Assembly (NCBI GenBank): GCA_963702765.1
Contig: CAVPEB010000075.1
Location: 60,921 to 124,920, forward strand
Direction of reading: 5' to 3'
Source of the DNA: DATMNR01 sp963702765
GTDB taxonomy: Bacteria; Chloroflexota; Ktedonobacteria; Ktedonobacterales; Ktedonobacteraceae
Length of the DNA stretch: 64,000 nt
Of the stretch, positions 53,156 to 61,254 are shown piece after piece; position 1 is the first letter of the stretch; each line of letters opens with the position of its first letter. A program made the translations under genes and the position numbers. Below the pieces are notes generated by a model that worked only from the letters and a program-made list of their open reading frames with translations, was not told where the DNA came from and made no database searches.

Positions 53156-54766
53156 GTGATCACAATGATACACCAGGACCCTCAACTCGAAAATATTCAC
53201 ATCACAGGAGCGATCACCCCTGAGTTCGCAGAAATCTTGACACCGGAAGCCGTGAACTTTGTGGCAACTCTGGCTCGTGCCTTTTCAGAGAGACGCGAAT
53301 CATTGTTACAAATGAGAGTACGGCGCCAGGCCGAGATCGATGCAGGTATAATGCCCGATTTTCTGCCCGAAACTGAACATATCCGCACGAGTGATTGGGT
53401 CATTTCGCCCGAACCTGCTGATCTACAGGACCGTCGTGTAGAAATTACAGGCCCGGTTGAACGAAAGATGATTATCAATGCGCTGAACTCTGGCGCAAAA
53501 GTCTTTATGGCCGATTTCGAAGATTCTTTTGCGCCAACATGGGAAGGCGCCATTCAAGGTCAGATCAACGTTCGTGATGCTATCAATCGCACTATCGAGT
53601 ACCTCAGTCCGGAAGGCAAGCGCTATACACTCAATGAGGAAACCGCGACGTTATTGGTTCGCCCTCGCGGCTGGCATCTCGTAGAAAAGCATGTTTTGAT
53701 TGATGGCCAGCCAATTTCAGGAGGAATCTTTGACTTTGGCTTGTACTTCTTCCACAATGCAAAGAAATTGATCGAAATGGGAAGCGGTCCCTACTTTTAC
53801 TTGCCTAAGCTCGAAAATCACCTCGAGGCCCGCCTCTGGAATGACATCTTCGTAATGGCACAAAAGGAGTTGGGAATACCACAGGGCACGATCAAAGCAA
53901 CAGTACTAATCGAAACGATCCTGGCATCATTTGAGATGGACGAAATCCTCTATGAGTTGCGTGAACATTCTGCTGGATTAAACTGCGGGCGTTGGGATTA
54001 TATCTTCAGCGCAATTAAGAAGTTCCGTAACATCCCAGATTTTATTCTTCCAGATCGCGCACAGGTGACAATGACAACACACTTTATGCGCTCGTATTCG
54101 CTGCTTGCGATCAAAACCTGCCATCGTCGCCTCGCCCATGCCATTGGTGGTATGGCAGCGCAGATACCGATCAAGAATGACCCTGAGGCCAATGAAGAAG
54201 CACTCGCTCGCGTTCGCGCTGACAAAAAACGTGAAGCAACTGATGGTCATGATGGTACATGGGTGGCTCATCCAGGATTGGTCGCCATTGCAATGGAAGA
54301 ATTCGATGCAGTCATGAAAAGCCCAAATCAGATAGACAGGAAACGCGAAGATGTCCATGTGACGGCTGCTGACCTGTTGCAGGTACCAGCAGGCACGATT
54401 ACCGAAGCCGGGCTACGTAACAATATCAGCGTCAGCGTACAGTATCTTGAGTCATGGCTGCGTGGCAATGGATGCGTGCCAATTAATAACCTGATGGAAG
54501 ATGCCGCCACCGTCGAAATTTCAAGGTCTCAAATCTGGCAATGGATTCATCATCCCAAAGGCATTTTGGATGATGGAAGAAAGGTAACCATCGAATTATA
54601 CCGCCAACTTGCCCGCGAAGAGCTTGAGAAAATCAAACTGGCTGTCGGCGAACAGGAATTCGCCAGCCGTAAATTTCAAACTGCCGCAGAGATACTCGAC
54701 ATCATCATTACAGATGACCAGTTTGTTGAGTTTCTGACACTCCCCGCGTATAAATACCTGAACTAG
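53156..54766 (+). CDS. aceB: Malate synthase A
   Basis: A 536-residue enzyme that condenses glyoxylate with acetyl-CoA to malate and completes the shunt with aceA. Landmarks are TSDWVISPEPADLQDRRVEI, GPVERKMIINALNSGAKVFM, ADFEDSFAPTWEG, RPRGWHLVEKH (catalytic Arg), FYLPKLENHLEARLWND, YELREHSAGLNCGRWDYIFS, DGHDGTWVAHPGL and ISVSVQYLESWLRGNGCVPI. Length and order fit family A. Start is GTG at 53156 or ATG at 53165. It is probably cotranscribed with aceA and ends at a strong hairpin terminator. Confidence 0.96.
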   Translation: MITMIHQDPQLENIHITGAITPEFAEILTPEAVNFVATLARAFSERRESLLQMRVRRQAEIDAGIMPDFLPETEHIRTSDWVISPEPADLQDRRVEITGPVERKMIINALNSGAKVFMADFEDSFAPTWEGAIQGQINVRDAINRTIEYLSPEGKRYTLNEETATLLVRPRGWHLVEKHVLIDGQPISGGIFDFGLYFFHNAKKLIEMGSGPYFYLPKLENHLEARLWNDIFVMAQKELGIPQGTIKATVLIETILASFEMDEILYELREHSAGLNCGRWDYIFSAIKKFRNIPDFILPDRAQVTMTTHFMRSYSLLAIKTCHRRLAHAIGGMAAQIPIKNDPEANEEALARVRADKKREATDGHDGTWVAHPGLVAIAMEEFDAVMKSPNQIDRKREDVHVTAADLLQVPAGTITEAGLRNNISVSVQYLESWLRGNGCVPINNLMEDAATVEISRSQIWQWIHHPKGILDDGRKVTIELYRQLAREELEKIKLAVGEQEFASRKFQTAAEILDIIITDDQFVEFLTLPAYKYLN

Positions 54767-54794
54767 CAGCAAAATGTAGCCTCACATGAGAAGA

Positions 54795-54832
54795 TAGAGA
54801 AAGGAAAGGGGCATCTCCCTTTCCTTTCTCTA
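54795..54832 (+). terminator. Strong hairpin after aceB
   Basis: TAGAGAAAGGAAAGGG (54795-54810) and CCCTTTCCTTTCTCTA (54817-54832) form a perfect 16-bp stem with a 6-base loop, followed by TTTAG. It is 28 bases after the aceB stop. The T-run is short. Confidence 0.7.
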
Positions 54833-54862
54833 TTTAGAGGGTTATAATGTCTATCAACAAGC

Positions 54863-54992
54863 GGGAGTGCAGAGGGCAGCAGCCCTTGCTGGGTGGTGAA
54901 TCACCATAGGCGCAGGCTTAAGAGATGCAGGGGACTGTCCCCTACGGGCGGGGGTATCCCGCTCACTTCTCTTTGCCGCCGGAGCGGGGCTA
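54863..54992. repeat. Multi-hairpin repeat, copy A
   Basis: The element begins GGGAGTGCAGAGGGC and contains short hairpins in sequence: GGGCAGCAGCCC, GGTGAATCACC and AGGGGACTGTCCCCT. It ends in a GC-rich segment CTTTGCCGCCGGAGCGGGGC. Its head matches copy B at 55501. It lies between aceB and the frameshifted NUDIX gene, with no ORF. Confidence 0.55.
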
Positions 54993-55053
54993 AGCACGTC
55001 TAGAAGAAACTTAGTAACAGCCCTCAAATATCAATCCCACAAGGAGATTAGAA

Positions 55054-55489
55054 ATGGTTGTCAATACAGCCACATCAGCAGGAGCTATCATCTTACGTGA
55101 AATCGAAGGTGAACTCAAGATCGCACTGGCACATCACCAAAGAACTGATAAAAGCTGGGTTTTGCCGAAAGGTCACGTCGAAGAAGGCGAAACAATCGAA
55201 GAGGCCGCACTTCGCGAGATCCATGAGGAAACAGGATTAGATAATGTGCAATTGATCAAGCACCTTGGCACAATTCTGCGTAGAATCGGTCAAAAGCAAC
55301 GGCGATTTGGTACAAAAGACAATCCACTTCTTTCTGGCTTACGCGTTAGAAAACAACCAATCCTCTACCCCTACCGATCTCATATTCACCGAAGTTGGCT
55401 GGTTCAAACCCGAAGTAGCAATTGAACTACTTCCCTATGAAGCAGATAAGGCCTTTTTGAGAGAGCACCTGGCTCCCCTTTTTACATAA
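55054..55489 (+). pseudogene. NUDIX hydrolase, one frameshift
   Basis: The first frame (from 55054) carries a perfect Nudix box (GHVEEGETIEEAALREIHEE then TGL). Near 55285 it shifts into the frame with SVKSNGDLVQKTIHFFLAYA, TDLIFTEVGWFKPEVAIELL and the C-terminus FLREHLAPLFT at 55489. The repaired protein would be about 145 residues. It would hydrolyse a nucleoside diphosphate derivative. As written, it ends early at 55425 with unrelated residues. Related hairpin-rich repeats flank it. Confidence 0.8.
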
Positions 55490-55500
55490 TATTATGTACA

Positions 55501-55576
55501 GGAGTGCAGAGGACGCAGTCCTTTGCCAGGGTTCGGGGTGTCCCCGAATACCTCCCTTTCGCCGCCTGCGGCGGCG
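55501..55576. repeat. Multi-hairpin repeat, copy B
   Basis: The element begins GGAGTGCAGAGGACG and contains three successive hairpins: AGGACGCAGTCCT, GGGGTGTCCCC and CGCCGCCTGCGGCG. The head and the GCCGCC-rich end resemble copy A at 54863. A 16-bp palindrome TACATAATATTATGTA (55483-55498) lies just before it, over the end of the NUDIX frame. Confidence 0.55.
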
Positions 55577-55618
55577 AGTCATAAATGAATGTCGAAAAGT
55601 TTCTAAAAGCTCTTTAGA

Positions 55619-56740
55619 CTAACCAAGCTTCTCTAAAATAAAATCAGCAAGCTCGCGTATGTGCCACTCAGACGGCACATACACCCCACCTGACCTGAAA
55701 GCCCTTGAAGCCATACTCTTCTGCGTCATCTCACAGACTTCCCAATCCTGCTTATTGACAATATCAAAAAGTTCAACAGCATCCATCGGATCAAAATCTG
55801 GCATGGACATCACATCAGGCTCAAAGAGCCAGTCACAAACCACACGAGATCGATCAGACCCTTCCGGCCAGATAGTATGAATAACGACATGATCGTCGAT
55901 CAGATTTATCAGTATGTTAGGGAATAATACTTCCCCATAATACAGCCGCAAATCTTCAGGCTGTAACCCTTTAAGATGCGGGCGACTGGCTTTACCTGTC
56001 ATCGTAAACGCTTCAACACCGCTGGCATACGTAGCTGCATCACCATTAGCATACGTTTTGCCCGAACGGAAGCCAGGCAGCAAGTTACAAAGCTCAGGAT
56101 GCATTGGCCCGCAATGATAACACTCCATAAAGTTTTCAAGAATCAACTTCCAGTTTGCCTGAACCTCATAAGAAATCGATCCGCCGATCTTCAACTCTCC
56201 AACTCCCCAACGACTGAACCGCTCATAGCTGCCAAAGCGTTGAATAATCATCGGGTTAAGCTGAGAGGCCGCAGAAGGAGGATTGTCGGATAGATTTAGC
56301 CAGATAAATCCTTCCCAGACCTCCAAAGCCACAGGCAGCAATCCAAACGCCGTACGATCGAACTGCTCGTCACTCATGATATTTGGCGCACCGATCAAAC
56401 GCCCATCTAGTCCATACGTCCACGCATGATAATGACACTGGATCGAGCCCTTAAGCTGTCCAGCAGCTTCGGAGCAAAGACGAGCACCTCTATGCCTGCA
56501 AACATTGAGAAAAGCATGTAGCACTCCATCTCGATTTCGAACTACGATTATACTTTCTTGCCCAACGGTAACGACCTGATATGCTCCTGGTTTAGGAGGG
56601 ATTGTTTCAGCACGACCAATACAGACCCACATACGTGAGAAGATTTTTTCTTGCTCTTGCTCATAGATTGCAGGATCATAATAGTACTTACCAGGAAGAG
56701 TTGAAAGGAAGAGGGACTCGGAACGTGTCATCGTAGTCAT
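55619..56740 (-). CDS. Rieske non-heme iron oxygenase, large subunit
   Basis: A 373-residue oxygenase component. The Rieske centre is Cys81, His83, Cys102 and His105 (CRHRGARLC and QCHYHAWTYG). The mononuclear iron site is in ENFMECYHCGPMHPEL (His209 and His214). The family includes choline/glycine-betaine monooxygenases (GbcA) and aromatic dioxygenases, and the CYHCGPMHPEL motif is common in the betaine-type group; the substrate cannot be fixed. No ferredoxin-reductase gene lies next to it. It precedes a saccharopine-dehydrogenase-like gene on the same strand. Confidence 0.9.
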   Translation of the reverse strand: MTTMTRSESLFLSTLPGKYYYDPAIYEQEQEKIFSRMWVCIGRAETIPPKPGAYQVVTVGQESIIVVRNRDGVLHAFLNVCRHRGARLCSEAAGQLKGSIQCHYHAWTYGLDGRLIGAPNIMSDEQFDRTAFGLLPVALEVWEGFIWLNLSDNPPSAASQLNPMIIQRFGSYERFSRWGVGELKIGGSISYEVQANWKLILENFMECYHCGPMHPELCNLLPGFRSGKTYANGDAATYASGVEAFTMTGKASRPHLKGLQPEDLRLYYGEVLFPNILINLIDDHVVIHTIWPEGSDRSRVVCDWLFEPDVMSMPDFDPMDAVELFDIVNKQDWEVCEMTQKSMASRAFRSGGVYVPSEWHIRELADFILEKLG

Positions 56741-56904
56741 GCGTAATACCTCGGAATAGAAAATAAATCAGCCTCCCAGGCTGATCAGTCATCTTGCTTC
56801 TTCGAAAGCATCGCTCGCAGCAAGATATCTCTACAAGAAATAGGTCAATAGTTATGTCTAGAGTATAATCAAAAACACAGCATTACACAAGACAACCCTC
56901 AGCC

Positions 56905-58075
56905 CTACAACGAAACTCGCAAATCGAATCCACGTTTACGAAACTCTTCAACGAAGACCTGACCGGGAACAGCCAATTCAACTGGAATTCCCCCTGACGG
57001 TGTTTGCCGGCGTGCCATAAAGCCAGCCATAATAGCAGCATGCCACCCGGTCGTGCGTTCCATAGAAGTAAAGCCTGTGGCCTCATCATAGTAATCGAAA
57101 AGATCAACAATCGCTTCTTGTTCCTGGCCATCCTTTAGTCCTCGCGCAATAATGCGAATGATGACCATATCGTGCTCGCCAGGACGAGCAAGTATTTGCG
57201 GCTCCAAAACAGCATGCAGTAGATGGCGCGGTATGACAGAAGTACCATCCACCTGCACTGGATCAAGACTAATTAGCCCCGCATCGTTGAACGCTTTCCA
57301 TTGCGCATAATGTCCAGGCCAGCGCAAGGTCTTATTTTGCAACGTACGTAATGTGCCAGCATAGGTCCAGGGCATCGTACTGGTACCTCCGGCGGTAGTG
57401 AAAGCTTCAAGTTTTCCAAAGGGTTCTGGAAAATCAACAAGTTCATATTCTTCAAAGCACGGAGTTTCGAACATTTTTCCATCGCGTAAGAAAAGGGTGG
57501 TGCCAAAATACTCATTTGTCAGCCCCTCGATGTTGAAGGTTAAAATGTAATTCCAGGGTGGACGAGGGTAGAGAGGAATACCGCCATCGTAGAGTAAAAT
57601 ATCACGAGGTTCATCCAACAAAGTCATCGCATAAGGCGCAGAGAGAGGTACCCAGACCCGGAACTTGCCCACAATCGGGAATTAAGGTGATTCCCATGGC
57701 TTTTGCCTCGGAGTCAAAAGCTAATTGCTGTCGAACCTGTTCAGTATTGCCCCCGAAATCACACATACTGGCACGAGCACGAAGAGCAGCTCGAGTCAGC
57801 CCTAAATTATAGAAATAAGGCACTCCAGATATAAAAACCTCAATGGCGGAGCCAGTAAGCATCGAGACCACCGCATCTTCATTCTGCACTTCTACCTGGA
57901 CTGCATGCGCGACCTGCCGTCCAATCAATTGATTGACCCGTGCTGCACCTCGTTCAGCCTGGCTAAGCGACTGATCAGCAAGGAGTAAATAATCAGCATC
58001 TCCAAATCGAGCCAGATCATACGCGGCAGATGTACCCTGGCGTCCAGAACCAATAACAGCGTATCGAAAACCCAT
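56905..58075 (-). pseudogene. Saccharopine-dehydrogenase-like oxidoreductase, one frameshift
   Basis: The first frame (from 58075) opens with FRYAVIGSGRQGTSAAYDLA, a Rossmann loop, and reads to PDCGQVPGLGTSLCA. There an extra T (TTATG) near 57637 shifts the frame. Without it the sequence continues YAMTLLDEPRDILLYDGG and on to YDEATGFTSMERTTGWHAAI and the stop at 56905. The repaired protein has about 390 residues, normal for lysine-dehydrogenase/saccharopine-reductase-like enzymes. It lies upstream of the Rieske oxygenase gene with a 164-base gap. Confidence 0.8.
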
Positions 58076-58287
58076 TACTTAGTTTCTCCTACTATGTGAC
58101 GGCAACTTAGACAATCCTAACTGTATGATATATGGTTAGTAGTATGCAAGAGTTTAAAAAACTAGCCTTTCTCTCAAGCTGCTTCTTCACCTGGTTTGGT
58201 TTGCAAGCGAGCCATTATCAAATAAACGCACCGTAGGCGCGCAGAAAACAGTCACAAAGTGACTCTTGCTTAAGAACCCTCTTCCGC

Positions 58288-58316
58288 TTGACACACCCCA
58301 GGGCAAACACTATAGT
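58288..58316 (+). promoter_or_regulatory. Consensus promoter of recG copy 1
   Basis: TTGACA (58288-58293), a 17-base spacer and TATAGT (58311-58316). The start codon is 47 bases downstream at 58363. Confidence 0.75.
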
Positions 58317-58362
58317 ATGGAAACACTAAGAACAATGTTTCAAGTATTCAAAATCGTGAGCT

Positions 58363-61129
58363 ATGCCAAATTCAACAAACTCTCAGCTCGCCCCTTTGAT
58401 CGAGCGGGCACGCAAAGTCCTGCAATACGAACAACGTGGCAATCATCAAGACCGGGTCGTTAAGGGCGGTTTAGAATTATTTGTCGTGCGCTGGGCAGAT
58501 GAAGTAAGCGCAATCTGCAAAAAAACAGGGCTAGATCTCAAGCCCATTTATCGCTTCACAGAGTACCTGGAAGGCTACCGTCGCCAGGACCCTATGCAAC
58601 GTGCCTCAAGTTTGCGTACGGCTCTTTCGGTACTCGATGAGCTAGAACATAACAAAGCGGGCGACAATACAGGCAACCATCCTCAAACCGACAATTCTGG
58701 CAAATCAGTTCCTGAGATCACCAAATCCTCATCGTTTAGAGATGATCTAGAAGAGGTCAAAAGAGAATTTGGATCGGAGAAGCTTCCCCAAAACGGGCAA
58801 CTATCTGCATCTTCCCGACTGGCCAGTGCTACTTCGCAACCAACAGTCAAGACAAAAGAAGCAAGGTCGCCACAACAATCTCCTAAGTACCTTGATGCTC
58901 AACAACGAGAGCCAATTAGATTAGATGCAGGGATGTCTTCAAGCCATGCTGCTCTTACATTACTCAGCGCGGAAATTACCGCCGTACCCGGTGTAGGGCC
59001 ATCTGTTGCCGCTAAGCTTCGTAGTCTCGGAATTCGTACTATACGTGACTTGCTCTTCTATTTTCCACGCCAGCATCGTGACTATAGCAAACTTGAAAAA
59101 ATCGCCAATATCCCATTTGGCGAAGTAACGACAACATTGGGATTGATCTGGGAAGTCGAGACACTCCGCACGAGCAAAGGAATTGCGCGAACAATCGCTA
59201 CGATTTCCGATGATACCGGAAAACTGCGTGTCACATGGTTCAATCAACCATATCTACAAAAACAGTTACAGGCTGCCAAAGGCTCCTATCTAGTCGTGAC
59301 TGGTGTAAAACAACGGTTCGGCAATAAGATTGATTTCTCTGTCAAGAGTTATGAACTACCCGATCAGGGCGATTTACTCAACACAGGGCGTTTAGTCCCA
59401 ACCTATGCACTTACCGAGGGTTTGAATGCGAAATCGCTGAGACGCTATACGAAATGGGTTGTTGATCGCTACGCGGCTATGATTCCTGAATATCTTCCAA
59501 CATCAGTGCGCTCCGCTGCCAGGCTCATGCCATTGCCAGAAGCGGTCTCGCAGATGCACTATCCTGAGAATGAACAGGCACTACATGCCGCACGTTTTCG
59601 CCTGGGTTTCGATGAGTTGTTTTTTATTCAGTTAGGCATGCAAGAACGTAGGTCGCGCTGGCAACAAGAAGCCACACATGGGAAACGCTTTCAAGATCGA
59701 TTTTCATAAAATTCTCATCGACACAAGTGACCTGACAGTTACGACAGATGAAGCAACCATACAAGAAGAGGCTCAATCTAGCCCAACACTATCGGGAAGC
59801 ACCTTGTGGTCAATGCTTTCCAGCGAGAAGCCGTTTGAGGAAACGTTGCCTTTTCGCTTTACTGAGGCACAGCGGCGCGTGATTATTGAAATCTTTGGCG
59901 ATCTTGCACAAAGTCAGCCTATGTGCCGCCTATTGCAGGGTGATGTAGGTGCCGGGAAAACTGCTGTTGCTGCCGCTGCACTGCTCATGGCTGCTCTTAA
60001 TGGCTTCCAGGGAGCAATTATGGCTCCAACAGAACTTCTAGCAGAGCAGCATGCTCAAAGCATAGGCTCTATGCTAGAGCCATTTGGTATTCGGACCGTC
60101 CTGCTCACTGGCAGTCTGCGCCAACGTGAACGAGCGCTGGGCCGCGCTGCCATTGAAAACGGCCAGGCAATGGTGGCTATCGGCACGCACGCACTCATTC
60201 AAGAAGATGTCAATTTTGCACGTTTAGGACTGGTTATCGTCGATGAACAGCATCGCTTCGGTGTTGAACAGCGAGATATTTTGCGACAAAAGGGGTTCCA
60301 CCCACACATGCTTGTCATGACTGCCACGCCTATTCCTCGTACCCTCGCGCTCACCGTATACGGAGACCTGGACGTTTCCGTTATCGACCAGATGCCCCCT
60401 GGACGCCAGAAGGTTATTACACGCTGGCGAAGTGGCGCACGCCGCGAAGAGGCCAATCGCCTGATCGCTGAGCAGGTTAACGAGGGAAAGCAGGTCTTCA
60501 TCATCTGCCCTCTCATTGAGGAATCAGAAACACTTGCTGTAAAAGCAGCAACGGTCGAGTATGAAAGACTGAGCAGGGATGTCTTTCCCAATTTTCGCCT
60601 TGGATTGCTGCATGGATCGATGAAAGCAGCGGAGAAGGACCAGGTCATGCGCCATTTCCGCGATGGAGAACTGGATATTCTGGTCGCCACTTCAGTGATT
60701 GAGGTCGGTATTGATGTGCCAAATGCAACGGTAATGGTAATCGAGGACGCGGATCGTTTTGGCCTTTCACAACTACACCAATTCCGCGGGCGTGTTGGAC
60801 GTGGCGAACATCAATCGTATTGTTACGTCTTAAGCTCCGATGCGAGTATACAGGCCCAGGAACGTCTGGAAGTTTTCCAGTCGACAGATGATGGTTTCCG
60901 CCTTGCTGAAGCAGATTTAAGGCTACGCGGAGCAGGTGATTTCTTTGGCGTGCGTCAGAGCGGCGTGCCTGAACTGCGCATTGCTGACCTGAGTGATATG
61001 CGCCTGGTTGAACTTACACGCACTCTCGCTGAAAAACTGTGGGAGAGCGATCCCTATCTGCATAAACCTGAAAATACTGCATTACGTGAACGCGTGCATC
61101 TCTTCATTATCGAAATAAACGCACCGTAG
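58363..61129 (+). pseudogene. recG: ATP-dependent DNA helicase RecG, copy 1, frameshift and altered C-terminus
   Basis: RecG unwinds stalled forks and Holliday junctions. Residues 1 to about 185 are an extension with a low-complexity part; the wedge/OB region starts near VPGVGPSVAAKLRSLGIRTI. The frame is open to 59709. An extra T at 59679 (relative to copy 2) shifts it; the rest is in the frame from 59678, with GDVGAGKTAV (Walker A, where copy 2 has the standard GDVGSGKT), DEQHRFGV, TATPIPRTLA, LHGSMKAAEK, ATSVIEVGIDVP and QFRGRVGRG. The end is IIEINAP, from the repeat junction, in place of the native WQ continuation. As written, no full helicase is made. Confidence 0.9.
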
Positions 61130-61179
61130 GCGCGCAGAAAACATCACAAAGTGACTCTTGCTTAAGAACCCTCTTCCGC

Positions 61180-61208
61180 TTGACACACCCCGGGGCAAAC
61201 ACTATAGT
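61180..61208 (+). promoter_or_regulatory. Consensus promoter of recG copy 2
   Basis: TTGACA (61180-61185), a 17-base spacer and TATAGT (61203-61208), identical to the copy 1 promoter except one spacer base. The start codon is at 61255. Confidence 0.75.
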
Positions 61209-61254
61209 ATGGAAGCACTAAGAACAATGTTTCAAGTATTCAAAATCGTGAGCT

